Assembly (NCBI GenBank): GCA_017962105.1 | Contig: JAGCVY010000094.1 | Coordinates: forward strand, 1 to 64,000 | Source: Lachnospiraceae bacterium | Lineage (GTDB): Bacteria > Bacillota > Clostridia > Lachnospirales > Lachnospiraceae | Reading direction: 5' to 3' | Length of the DNA stretch: 64,000 nucleotides | Part shown: positions 17,813 through 26,102 of the stretch, in pieces | How positions within the stretch are numbered: position 1 is the stretch's first letter | Layout of the letters: every line of letters starts with the position of its first letter | Notes under the pieces: model-generated | Seen by the model: the letters and a program-made list of their open reading frames with translations, nothing else | Told to the model about the DNA's origin: nothing | The model's database searches: none | Made by a program: the position numbers and the translations under genes

Positions 17813-19875
17813 TAGGTGTCTTGTATTTAGTGTTGTGCATGATCGCGGGCTTCGCGCTGGTCCTTCTGCTGGTGCCGCGGGTCATGCAGCGGAAAATCCT
17901 GACGGTGGCGGGAGAGCGGGCACGCAATCCCTTCTTCGCCCTGTTCCCGGCATGCTTTCTCTCGGGAACGGCGCTTGTGACGTGGCTTGTGTATATCGTC
18001 GGATGCGCCTTCCGAAACAGCGCGCATCCTCTGATGTATTCCAACGCCGTGGTGATGCCATCGGTAGCGGTGCTGTCGGCGGTGTGCATCTTTGCAGTCA
18101 GAAAGCGCGTAAACTTCCGGGAATTTGCGAAGGCGTTGAAGCCCACCACCAGCGAGATGGTGTATTTTGCGGTCTCCCTTGCGGTGTCCGTCGTCCTGAT
18201 GATCGCTTCGTTTCGCGTGATCCACGGGGAGATCTGTATCGCCAAGCCGGTGATCGAGGATTTTGCACTTCATGTGAACCTGATCCGGTCATTTTCCGTG
18301 TGGGAGAAGCTGCCGGCGCAGTTTCCGTACTTTACGGATGCGGGGATCAACTATCATTTCATGATGGATTTCCTTGCGGGAAACCTTGAGTTTCTCGGAC
18401 TTCGGATCGATTTCGCATACAACCTGCCGAGCATTCTCGCAATGACCGCCTTCTTCTGCGGCATTTATGAGATTTTCTTCCGCCTCTGCGGGAAAAAGAA
18501 CTATTGCCATATCGTGTGGATGCTGGTAATGTTCCGGTCCTCCATGGGCATTTTCCGTTTTATCTCGGATAACAAGGGGAATCTCCGGGAGGCGTTCCGG
18601 ACGAATGAGACGTATATGGGCGTGACCGAAAACGAGTGGTGGGGGATTTACCAGTCCAACTCGTTTATTAACCAGCGGCATCTGGTTTTCGGCTATGCTG
18701 CCGCTTTGTTCTGCGTGAGCCTGTTCCTGCCGTATCTGATCCGCGGGATGCAGGAGAGAGGGGAGATACGAAAGCAATGTGTCGCCTCGGGCAACAAGGG
18801 CTTCTTCCCCTACATCAAGGCTGTGCTGGCTAAGGAGGCTTTTCCTCGGAAGCGGTCCGCGGTGCTGACGGCCGTGTTTGCGGGCTTAACCCTTGGAATG
18901 TGCGGGCTGTTCAGTGCCCACTCCGTCATCGCGGCACTGCTTCTTCTGTTTGTGTTTGCGTGGTTTTCCTCCGACCAGCTGGCGTTTCTTCTGACGGCAG
19001 CGATATCGGTTGCGCTCTCCGTTACGGAAACGGCGCTGTGCACGGGAAGCATGAGCGGTTTTCAGGTTAAACTCGTGAAGGCGTGGGTTCTGCCGGAAAC
19101 CGGCATCGGTGCGATCTGCAAGCACTTCTGGCTTCTTCTCGGAGTGATGATCCCGGTGTTGATCGTATGGTTTATTAAGACGGACGGCGTGCGGAGGATC
19201 GTGCTCGCCGCTTCGGTACTTCTTTTTGCCTTCGGCTTCCATGTGCAGATGTCGCCGACGATGCTCCAGAACCACAAATATATGCTCCTTGCGATCTACC
19301 TGTTCGGGCTGCAGGCCGGCATCGCACTGTGTACTCTGATCAGTGCAGGCCGGAAGAGGATAACGAGGTTCGCCTGCCTTTTGCTTGCTCTTGTCCTGTT
19401 TGTCCCGCTGACGGCTACAGGACTTTACGACTTCTATCTGGTACTCGACAAATGCAAGGTCAAGGATTCGTACCGGTATGAGCTGTACCCGCCGCTTTTG
19501 GAGTGGGCAAAGGCGAATCATGTTACCCGGGATACCGTATTTATGGCTCCGGATAATTTCATCAGCATGATGAACACGGCCGGGCTGCAGAATTATATGG
19601 GATACTACGGGGTTATCGTCGATGCGGGATATGAGACTGCTGAGCGAGCCGATGTGGTAGACCGGATCATCCACGGATTGTATCTCGAATTTCAGCTGGA
19701 AGCCATCGAGGAGAGCGGCGCGGATTATCTTGTGATCCAGCGGAGACTCCGGGCAGGGGATTCCCGTCTGCAGGAGGGTTTGATCAGAGAGCGGTTCCTC
19801 TGTGAATACAGCCGGTATGAGGGCGAGAGCGAATTTGCGGTATACAATTTGCACGTCGTGATCGGCGAAGAATAA
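17809..19875 (+). CDS. Large polytopic membrane protein, GT-C-like, function unknown
   Basis: 688 residues dominated by hydrophobic segments (roughly a dozen membrane helices), ending in a soluble domain of about 150 residues. The ATG overlaps the polC stop (ATGA), so the two are probably translated together. A charged extracellular-loop-like motif EDFALHVNLIRSFS, followed by QFPYFTDAGINYHFMMDFLAGN, resembles the first loop of GT-C-type membrane glycosyltransferases and DUF2298-type proteins, in which an acidic residue is catalytic. I recognise no exact family. No signal peptidase site is obvious. It could build a surface glycan or glycolipid, which is inference from topology only. Confidence 0.7.
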   Translation: MIGVLYLVLCMIAGFALVLLLVPRVMQRKILTVAGERARNPFFALFPACFLSGTALVTWLVYIVGCAFRNSAHPLMYSNAVVMPSVAVLSAVCIFAVRKRVNFREFAKALKPTTSEMVYFAVSLAVSVVLMIASFRVIHGEICIAKPVIEDFALHVNLIRSFSVWEKLPAQFPYFTDAGINYHFMMDFLAGNLEFLGLRIDFAYNLPSILAMTAFFCGIYEIFFRLCGKKNYCHIVWMLVMFRSSMGIFRFISDNKGNLREAFRTNETYMGVTENEWWGIYQSNSFINQRHLVFGYAAALFCVSLFLPYLIRGMQERGEIRKQCVASGNKGFFPYIKAVLAKEAFPRKRSAVLTAVFAGLTLGMCGLFSAHSVIAALLLLFVFAWFSSDQLAFLLTAAISVALSVTETALCTGSMSGFQVKLVKAWVLPETGIGAICKHFWLLLGVMIPVLIVWFIKTDGVRRIVLAASVLLFAFGFHVQMSPTMLQNHKYMLLAIYLFGLQAGIALCTLISAGRKRITRFACLLLALVLFVPLTATGLYDFYLVLDKCKVKDSYRYELYPPLLEWAKANHVTRDTVFMAPDNFISMMNTAGLQNYMGYYGVIVDAGYETAERADVVDRIIHGLYLEFQLEAIEESGADYLVIQRRLRAGDSRLQEGLIRERFLCEYSRYEGESEFAVYNLHVVIGEE

Positions 19876-19903
19876 TTCTGCTCAATTTTTTAAAAAAAAG
19901 TGC

Positions 19904-19932
19904 TTGCATTTTCCGTTTTCTTTTGGTAATAT
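19904..19932 (+). promoter_or_regulatory. Promoter of tRNA-Glu (possibly also of the xylanase and alaS)
   Basis: TTGCAT (19904-19909), 17-bp spacer, TAATAT (19927-19932), 16 bp before the tRNA. The -35 overlaps a copy of the dispersed 9-mer CATTTTCCG (19907-19915). Confidence 0.75.
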
Positions 19933-19948
19933 CATTAACGCAGCATTT

Positions 19949-20020
19949 GGCTTGTTGGTCAAGGGGTCAAGACGCCGCCCTCTCACGGCGGAAACGGGGG
20001 TTCGATTCCCCCACAAGCTG
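19949..20020 (+). tRNA. tRNA-Glu, anticodon CTC
   Basis: 72 nt, CCA not encoded. The acceptor GGCTTGT pairs with ACAAGCT (first pair G-U), with discriminator G. The D arm has stem GTC/GAC. The anticodon arm is CCGCC-CTCTCAC-GGCGG, giving CTC (reads GAG, Glu). The variable region is AAAC, and the T arm is GGGGG-TTCGATT-CCCCC. All arms pair as expected for a functional tRNA. Confidence 0.95.
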
Positions 20021-20025
20021 TTTTC

Positions 20026-20059
20026 CGGACCGGGTTTTGTCAAATCCGGTCCGTTTTTT
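20026..20059 (+). terminator. Intrinsic terminator after tRNA-Glu
   Basis: Stem CGGACCGG (20026-20033) / CCGGTCCG (20046-20053), then TTTTTT. Only 25 bp separate its end from the xylanase ATG, so it may act as an attenuator for the genes downstream. Confidence 0.88.
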
Positions 20060-20084
20060 CTTTCTATGGCGAAAGGAGGTCCCT

Positions 20085-21320
20085 ATGAAACGCTTTCGGA
20101 AACTCATTGCAATGGTTCTCTGTCTGACGCTGGTCGGTGCTTTTTTTACGGCATGCACGAAGTCCGGCAACGGGTCGGATGCGACGCCTGCACAGGAAGC
20201 TACCCCAACGGAAGTTCTCACACCGACGCCCACGGAAGTCCCTGCGACTCCTACTCCGACGCCGAATCCGTTGGATGACATGACGCTCAAGGACCTTTAC
20301 GCCGATGATTTCAAGATCGGTATTGCGGTTCAGACGGGTTCCCTCGGAAGCAAGCCGGTCATGGATGAGATATCCTCGCAGTTCAACAGCATGACCCTTG
20401 AGAATGCTTCCAAGCCGGATGCACTGCTTCGCATGAAGGAGAGCAAGGAAGGACTTCCCGGGACATATACCAATCCCGTAGTTGATGTCGACGGCTTGGC
20501 TTCGTATATGAAATTTGCCAAGGAGAACGGAATTGCAGTGCGGTTCCACACTTTGCTCTGGCATTCCCAGACTCCGGCCTGGCTGTTCACCGAAGATTAC
20601 ACCGTAGGCGGTGCGAAGGTGAGCCGCGAGGTGATGCTTAAGCGGATGGAGAGCTATATCCGCCAGGTGATGACCCTGATGGAGGAGAAGTACCCCGGAC
20701 AGGTTTACTGCTATGACGTTGTCAACGAGGCGATTGACCCCGGGCACGGGGATCCGGACGGCCTGAGAACGGCAAGCCTCTGGTACGAGGTGGTCGGTCG
20801 TGACTTTATGAATTATGCCTTCGAGTACGCCAGAAAATACGCTCCCGAGGGTGTAGATCTCTACTACAACGATTACAACTGCTATATGAAAACAAGCCAG
20901 ATTATCAATGTCCTTAAGCCGATCCTTGAGGCAGGTAACATTGACGGCATCGGGATGCAGAGCCATATGACCGCGTCCCAGAATGTGGACAGAACCATTG
21001 TAGGCCCCGCTGCAGAGTTCACCGCTGCCGGGTTCAAGGTACAGCTCACGGAGCTGGATATCGGAATCGAAAAGGAAACCGAGACCAACCTCGAGCTTCA
21101 GGCGATCAAGTATAAGGTTCTGTTCAAAAAGGTCCGGGAGGCGAAACAGAGCGGCAAGATCGATCTTGACTGCATCACTGTTTGGGGATTGTACGATTCC
21201 GCTTCTTGGAGAGCCGACGAATACCCGCTGATGTATAAGATGAAGGCCGGCAAATTAGTGAGAAAACGTGCCTGGTACGGAGCAATGCAGGATCCGTCCA
21301 TAAAGGCAATTGAAATCTAG
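20085..21320 (+). CDS. Endo-1,4-beta-xylanase, glycoside hydrolase family 10, lipoprotein
   Basis: Predicted surface enzyme cutting beta-1,4-xylan, 411 residues. A lipoprotein signal peptide ends in FFTAC (Cys24), followed by a Ser/Thr/Pro-rich linker with repeated PTP units (about 35-65) and then a GH10 barrel. GH10 marks are FNSMTLENASKPD, VRFHTLLWHSQTPAWLF, the acid/base Glu in YDVVNEA (Glu215), GIGMQSH, and the nucleophile Glu in LTELDIG (Glu323). The frame is open upstream across the tRNA, but the real start is ATG 20085 behind GAAAGGAGGT. It sits between tRNA-Glu and alaS (14 bp gap) with no room for its own promoter upstream. Retaining catalysis follows from family membership; substrate range is inferred. 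Confidence 0.92.
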   Translation: MKRFRKLIAMVLCLTLVGAFFTACTKSGNGSDATPAQEATPTEVLTPTPTEVPATPTPTPNPLDDMTLKDLYADDFKIGIAVQTGSLGSKPVMDEISSQFNSMTLENASKPDALLRMKESKEGLPGTYTNPVVDVDGLASYMKFAKENGIAVRFHTLLWHSQTPAWLFTEDYTVGGAKVSREVMLKRMESYIRQVMTLMEEKYPGQVYCYDVVNEAIDPGHGDPDGLRTASLWYEVVGRDFMNYAFEYARKYAPEGVDLYYNDYNCYMKTSQIINVLKPILEAGNIDGIGMQSHMTASQNVDRTIVGPAAEFTAAGFKVQLTELDIGIEKETETNLELQAIKYKVLFKKVREAKQSGKIDLDCITVWGLYDSASWRADEYPLMYKMKAGKLVRKRAWYGAMQDPSIKAIEI

Positions 21321-21334
21321 GAGGAATAGTCAGC

Positions 21335-24001
21335 ATGAAAAAGTACAGTGTCAATGAGCTTCGCGAGATGTATCTCTCGTTCTTCGAGAGCAAAGGACAT
21401 CTCCGCATGAAGAGCTTTTCCCTTGTTCCGCAGAACGATAAGAGCCTTCTTCTGATCAACGCCGGTATGGCGCCGCTGAAGCCTTATTTTACGGGACAGG
21501 AGATTCCGCCGAGACGCCGTGTGACGACGTGCCAGAAGTGCGTCCGCACCGGTGATATCGAGAATGTCGGTAAGACGGCGAGACACTGCACATTTTTCGA
21601 GATGCTCGGAAACTTCTCCTTCGGCGATTATTTCAAGCATGAGGCCATCGCTTGGAGCTGGGAGTTCCTCACCAAGGTGATCGGCCTTGATGAGAACCGC
21701 CTGTTCCCTTCGGTTTATGTTGAGGACGACGAGGCCTTCGACATCTGGAACAAGGAGATCGGTGTAGCGGCAGACCGTATCTTCCGCTTCGGCAAGGAGG
21801 ACAACTTCTGGGAGCACGGCGCAGGTCCCTGCGGCCCCTGCTCGGAGATTTACTATGACCGCGGCGTGCGTTTCGGCTGCGGCAAGCCCGACTGCAAGGT
21901 CGGCTGCGACTGCGACCGCTATGTCGAGGTGTGGAACAACGTGTTCACCCAGTTCAACGGCGACGGCAAGGGCGGTTATGTAGAACTCGAGAATAAAAAC
22001 ATCGACACCGGAATGGGTCTGGAGCGTCTTGCCATGGTATGCCAGGATGCAGACTCCGTGTTTGATATCGATACGATGAAGGCGCTTCGCGACCGCGTGT
22101 GCGAGATTGCGGGCGTTACCTATGAGACCGATCCGAAGAAGGATATCTCCATCCGTCTGATCACGGACCATATCCGTTCCGTGACGTTTATGACCTCCGA
22201 CGGTATCCTGCCGTCCAACGAGGGCCGCGGATATGTTCTTCGAAGACTCCTTCGCCGTGCAGCAAGACATGGGCGTCTTCTCGGCATTCAGGGCGCGTTC
22301 CTCGCGAACCTCTGCGAGACCGTCATCCGCGATTCCAAGGGCGGATACCCGGAACTCGAGGAGAAGAAGGATTACATCTTCACCATCCTCAACAATGAGG
22401 AGGAGAAGTTCAATAAGACAATTGACCAGGGTCTGGAGATTCTCTCCGGCATGGAGGAGGCTCTCGTCTCGGAGGGCAAGACCATGCTCTCCGGCGATGA
22501 TGCGTTCAAGCTCTACGATACCTTCGGCTTCCCGCTTGATCTCACTGAGGAGATCCTCGCGGAGCGCGGCATGACCATCGATATGGACGGTTATAAGAAG
22601 GCCATGGAAGCGCAGAAGACGCTGGCCCGCAACTCCCGCAAGAAGACCAACTACATGGGCGCTGACGCCACCGTGTACGATGAGATCGATCCTTCCGTGA
22701 CCTCCGAGTTCATCGGATATGACAAGGACACCTGCGACGGCAAGGTGCTTGTCATGACGAAAGAGGAGGACGGCAAGGGAAGTATTGTGACTAGCCTTTC
22801 CGAGGGCGAGAGCGGAGCCGTCATCACGGATGTAACGGTTTGCTACGCCACCATGGGCGGACAGCAGGGCGACTGCGGCCGCATCTACATCGAGGAGGAA
22901 GGTGAGACCACCGCAGAGTTTGATATCGTTGACACGATCAAACTCAAGGGCGGCAAGATTGCTCATATCGGAACCGTTGTCGGCGGAACATTTTCCGACG
23001 GCGACACCGTGACCATAGCCTACGACAAGGCAAAGCGCACCGCGACGGCGAAGAACCATTCCGCAACGCACCTTCTTCAGAAGGCTCTCCGTACGGTTTT
23101 GGGAACCCATGTCGAGCAGGCAGGTTCCTTCGTGAATCCCGAGAGACTCCGCTTTGACTTTACTCATTTTTCGGCGATGACGAAGGAGGAGATTGCAAAA
23201 GTTGAGGAGCTTGTGAACGAGGCGATCGAGGCCGATTATCCGGTTGTGACGAAGCTCATGAGCATCGACGATGCAAGAAAGACCGGCGCCATGGCGCTCT
23301 TCGGCGAGAAATACGGCGACACCGTCCGCGTGGTTGATATGGGTGGCTACAGCATCGAGCTGTGCGGCGGTACCCACGTTGCCAACACCGGAAGCATCGC
23401 ATCCTTCAAGATTGTCAGCGAATCCGGTATTGCTGCCGGAACCCGTCGTATTGAGGCAATCACGGCGGGCAATGTGATCGCATACTACAAGACCCTCGAG
23501 AACGAGCTTCAGGAGGCAGCCCGTGCTGCCAAGACCGAGCCCGCAAACCTTGCTGCAAAGATTGAGTCCCTCACGGCAGAACTGAAGGCCGCGAACACGG
23601 AAAATGAGAAACTCAAGGCCAAGCTTGCTGACGCTTCCCTCGGTGATATCACGAGCGAGGCGGCTGAAGTGAACGGCGTCAAGGTGCTTGCGGCAAATAT
23701 TCCGAACATGGATATGAACGGACTTCGGAACTTCAGCGATAAGATGAAGGCGAAACTCGGCGAGTGCGTTTTGGTGTTTGCTTCCGTTGTGGACGACAAG
23801 GTAAACCTTGTTGCTGCTGCCACCGACGGTGCTGTTGCCAAGGGAGCCCATGCAGGCAACCTCATCAAGGAAGTTGCACCCATCGTCGGAGGGGGCGGCG
23901 GCGGACGTCCGAATATGGCTCAGGCCGGCGGAAAGGATCCGTCCGGTGTGGATGCATGCATCGACAAAGCCAAGGAAGTTGCCGCATCCCAGATTCAGTA
24001 A
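21335..24001 (+). CDS. alaS: Alanine-tRNA ligase
   Basis: Charges tRNA-Ala and edits Ser/Gly mischarging. 888 residues, normal length. The class II catalytic core begins with SFFESKGHLRMKSFSLVPQNDKSLLLINAGM, then TTCQKCVRTGDIENVG and FFEMLGNFSFGDYFK. The editing domain has SATHLLQKALR (HxxxH-type site) and CGGTHVANTG. The C-terminal DHHA1 part ends VGGGGGGRPNMAQAGGKDPSG. A coiled-coil segment (about 730-770) links editing and C-terminal domains as usual. ATG 21335 lies behind AGGAGGAATAGTC, only 14 bp after the xylanase. I find no T-box leader. Confidence 0.98.
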   Translation: MKKYSVNELREMYLSFFESKGHLRMKSFSLVPQNDKSLLLINAGMAPLKPYFTGQEIPPRRRVTTCQKCVRTGDIENVGKTARHCTFFEMLGNFSFGDYFKHEAIAWSWEFLTKVIGLDENRLFPSVYVEDDEAFDIWNKEIGVAADRIFRFGKEDNFWEHGAGPCGPCSEIYYDRGVRFGCGKPDCKVGCDCDRYVEVWNNVFTQFNGDGKGGYVELENKNIDTGMGLERLAMVCQDADSVFDIDTMKALRDRVCEIAGVTYETDPKKDISIRLITDHIRSVTFMTSDGILPSNEGRGYVLRRLLRRAARHGRLLGIQGAFLANLCETVIRDSKGGYPELEEKKDYIFTILNNEEEKFNKTIDQGLEILSGMEEALVSEGKTMLSGDDAFKLYDTFGFPLDLTEEILAERGMTIDMDGYKKAMEAQKTLARNSRKKTNYMGADATVYDEIDPSVTSEFIGYDKDTCDGKVLVMTKEEDGKGSIVTSLSEGESGAVITDVTVCYATMGGQQGDCGRIYIEEEGETTAEFDIVDTIKLKGGKIAHIGTVVGGTFSDGDTVTIAYDKAKRTATAKNHSATHLLQKALRTVLGTHVEQAGSFVNPERLRFDFTHFSAMTKEEIAKVEELVNEAIEADYPVVTKLMSIDDARKTGAMALFGEKYGDTVRVVDMGGYSIELCGGTHVANTGSIASFKIVSESGIAAGTRRIEAITAGNVIAYYKTLENELQEAARAAKTEPANLAAKIESLTAELKAANTENEKLKAKLADASLGDITSEAAEVNGVKVLAANIPNMDMNGLRNFSDKMKAKLGECVLVFASVVDDKVNLVAAATDGAVAKGAHAGNLIKEVAPIVGGGGGGRPNMAQAGGKDPSGVDACIDKAKEVAASQIQ

Positions 24002-24009
24002 AAAAATCG

Positions 24010-24037
24010 TTGACATATGCCCGTTATGTGGTAAAAT
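24010..24037 (+). promoter_or_regulatory. Promoter of rpsU
   Basis: TTGACA (24010-24015), 16-bp spacer, TAAAAT (24032-24037). The leader of about 85 nt can form two small hairpins (CCCGAA/TTCGGG and CGGC/GCCG). Confidence 0.8.
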
Positions 24038-24127
24038 GATAGCGTTCGCACCCGAAGACTATGCTTTTCGGGGGACGAAAGCGCTCGGCGAGCTCAGCCG
24101 ACGCTGTGGGAAGGCAGGTGAAATCAA

Positions 24128-24304
24128 GTGTCAAGTGTTATCGTGAAAGAGAACGAGTCTCTGGACAGCGCTCTTCGCAGATTCAAGAGAAACTGCGCTA
24201 AGGCAGGCATCCAGCAGGAGATTCGCAAGAGAGAGCATTACGAGAAGCCCAGCGTACGTCGCAAGAAGAAGTCTGAGGCAGCTCGCAAGAGAAAGTACAA
24301 GTAA
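24128..24304 (+). CDS. rpsU: 30S ribosomal protein S21
   Basis: 58-residue basic protein of the small-subunit platform. It starts [20 protein letters not shown] and ends with the typical run [15 protein letters not shown]. The start is GTG 24128, preceded by AGGTGA. It has its own promoter and terminator, so it is a monocistronic unit between alaS and phoH, a common clostridial position. Confidence 0.97.
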   Translation: MSSVIVKENESLDSALRRFKRNCAKAGIQQEIRKREHYEKPSVRRKKKSEAARKRKYK

Positions 24305-24314
24305 TTCGTCAATC

Positions 24315-24349
24315 AGGGAGAACCGATGAGGTTCTCCCTTTTATTTATT
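24315..24349 (+). terminator. Intrinsic terminator after rpsU
   Basis: Perfect ten-base-pair stem AGGGAGAACC (24315-24324) / GGTTCTCCCT (24330-24339), 5-nt loop, then TTTATTTATT. Confidence 0.92.
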
Positions 24350-24364
24350 CAACGGATCCTGTTG

Positions 24365-24397
24365 ACAGCGGTGGAACAGATATGGTTTCACCGCTGT
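24365..24397 (+). promoter_or_regulatory. Strong hairpin/dyad between rpsU and phoH
   Basis: Thirteen-pair dyad (one G-T wobble): ACAGCGGTGGAAC (24365-24377) against GTTTCACCGCTGT (24385-24397), 7-nt loop. No U-tract follows on either strand. It lies just upstream of the phoH -35 and could be an operator; function unknown. Confidence 0.4.
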
Positions 24398-24415
24398 TTC
24401 CATGTAAAAAAACAG

Positions 24416-24444
24416 TGGCATTCTCAAAGGGATTTTGCTATAAT
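24416..24444 (+). promoter_or_regulatory. Promoter of phoH-ybeY (extended -10)
   Basis: TGGCAT (24416-24421), 17-bp spacer, TATAAT (24439-24444) preceded by TTTTGC, an extended -10 form. Confidence 0.75.
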
Positions 24445-24473
24445 ATCTCTGATTGTGCTGTAAGGAGGTTCGA

Positions 24474-25508
24474 ATGGTTACAACACTTACGGGAATTCCG
24501 GTTTCCAGGCAGAAAACCATCTTCGGTGAGATGGATGAATTTGCCAAACAGATTGAAAAAACTCTGCACGTCACCATTGTGACACGGGAGGAAGAAATCC
24601 GCGTGATCGGGGAGGACGGTCCCTGTGAGCGTGCGAAGAGTGTATTGACTACTCTGATGGCCCTCGCGGAGCGCGGTTCGGAAATCAACATTCAAAATGT
24701 AAACTATACCCTGTCACTTGCCAAGGAACATGATGAGGACAGTGTTTTGGCCGTGGACAGCGATCTGATCTGCCATACCATAAACGGCAAGCCGATCAAG
24801 CCTAAGACAGTCGGACAGAAGAAATACGTGGACAACATCCGCGATAACATGATCACCTTCGGCGTAGGCCCTGCGGGTACCGGCAAGACGTACCTTGCCA
24901 TGGCCATGGCGGTCACGGCCTTCAAAAACGACGAGGTGAACAGGATCATCTTAACCCGTCCTGCCATTGAAGCGGGAGAGAAGCTCGGATTTCTTCCCGG
25001 TGATCTTCAGCAGAAGGTTGATCCATATCTCCGCCCTCTGTACGATGCGCTGTTTCAGATCATGGGCGCGGAATCCTTTAACAAGAATATGGAGAAGGGC
25101 CTGATCGAGGTTGCACCGCTTGCCTATATGCGAGGCCGTACCTTGGACAATGCGTTCATCATCCTGGATGAGGCTCAGAACACGACACCCGCCCAGATGA
25201 AGATGTTCCTCACCCGTATCGGATTCGGTTCCAAGGTAGTGGTCACCGGTGACCGGACGCAGAAGGATCTTCCTTCCGACCAGATTTCCGGTTTGGATGT
25301 TGCATCAAAGGTGCTTTCCGACATCGAGGGGATCGCATTTTCCGCATTGACAAGCGCGGATGTGGTAAGACATCCTTTGGTGCAGAAGATTGTCTCTGCC
25401 TATGAGGCGTACGAGGAGAAGACGAAAGCAGGCAAAACGAGAAACAGCCAGTTCGGCCGGCCGGTTCGGGTAAGACGTCCCGCGAAGCCGTCGGACGGGG
25501 AGGAATAA
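24474..25508 (+). CDS. phoH: PhoH-family ATPase
   Basis: Cytosolic P-loop ATPase of the PhoH/YbeZ type, linked with YbeY in rRNA processing and RNA turnover. 344 residues. N-terminal KH-like region, then Walker A GPAGTGKTYLAMA, RPAIEAGEKLGFLPGDLQQKVDPYLRPLYDAL, and Walker B FIILDEAQNTTPAQMKMFLTRIGFGSKVVVTGD. The frame is open back to 24453, but ATG 24474 sits properly behind AAGGAGG. ybeY follows after 1 bp. Confidence 0.96.
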   Translation: MVTTLTGIPVSRQKTIFGEMDEFAKQIEKTLHVTIVTREEEIRVIGEDGPCERAKSVLTTLMALAERGSEINIQNVNYTLSLAKEHDEDSVLAVDSDLICHTINGKPIKPKTVGQKKYVDNIRDNMITFGVGPAGTGKTYLAMAMAVTAFKNDEVNRIILTRPAIEAGEKLGFLPGDLQQKVDPYLRPLYDALFQIMGAESFNKNMEKGLIEVAPLAYMRGRTLDNAFIILDEAQNTTPAQMKMFLTRIGFGSKVVVTGDRTQKDLPSDQISGLDVASKVLSDIEGIAFSALTSADVVRHPLVQKIVSAYEAYEEKTKAGKTRNSQFGRPVRVRRPAKPSDGEE

Positions 25509-25509
25509 T

Positions 25510-26010
25510 ATGTCATTTTACTTTGAATCCGAATGGGACGGAGAGGTGTTCCCGGATTGTGAGGAAGTGCTTCGCACCGTGTTTGAAAAGGCCTGCGATT
25601 ATGTCAGATGTCCTTATGAATGTTCGGTAAATATGCTTCTGACGGACGATACGGCAATCCATTCGATGAACAGCGAGTTCCGCGGCATTGACCGCGCCAC
25701 CGATGTCCTCAGCTTCCCGATGGTGGATTATGCTGAGGCAGGCAATTTTGACGGGCTCGAGGACCATCAGGAAGACTACTTTGAGCCCGACAGCGGGGAG
25801 CTTCTCCTCGGCGATATCGTGATCTCTGTGGAGCGCGCCATCGCACAGGCCGAAGAGTACGGCCACTCGCTAAAGAGGGAGATGGCATTCCTCACGGCCC
25901 ACAGCATGCTTCACCTGTTTGGCTATGACCATGAGACGGACGCCGAGCGCGAGGAGATGGAGCGGATGCAGGAAGAGATCCTTGCGGAGCTTGATATCCG
26001 CAGAGACTGA
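25510..26010 (+). CDS. ybeY: Endoribonuclease YbeY
   Basis: Zinc-dependent endoribonuclease for 16S rRNA 3'-end maturation and ribosome quality control. 166 residues. The metal site is HSMLHLFGYDH, preceded by NSEFRGIDRATDVLSFPM and LLLGDIVIS. Translational coupling to phoH is likely, as only 1 bp separates them. After it, 92 bp without a gene hold an imperfect hairpin CCGTAAACCC/GGGCTTACGG with no U-tract. Confidence 0.96.
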   Translation: MSFYFESEWDGEVFPDCEEVLRTVFEKACDYVRCPYECSVNMLLTDDTAIHSMNSEFRGIDRATDVLSFPMVDYAEAGNFDGLEDHQEDYFEPDSGELLLGDIVISVERAIAQAEEYGHSLKREMAFLTAHSMLHLFGYDHETDAEREEMERMQEEILAELDIRRD

Positions 26011-26102
26011 GAGTAATCCTGATACCGACAGAGAATAAAACACCGTAAACCCGCCGGAACAAAACGGGCTTACGGGGAAACATACAGGGAGCATAGAAGG
26101 CT

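Noticed and set aside
21321..21334. T-box leader for alaS
   Set aside because: Only 14 bp separate it from the xylanase; there is no room for a T-box.
21317..24016. 899-codon - strand frame opposite alaS
   Set aside because: Shadow frame produced by codon bias; alaS on + has every family motif. No ribosome site or family signature on the - strand.
26011..26102. Terminator between ybeY and the flippase gene
   Set aside because: The hairpin CCGTAAACCC/GGGCTTACGG has a mismatch and no U-tract.
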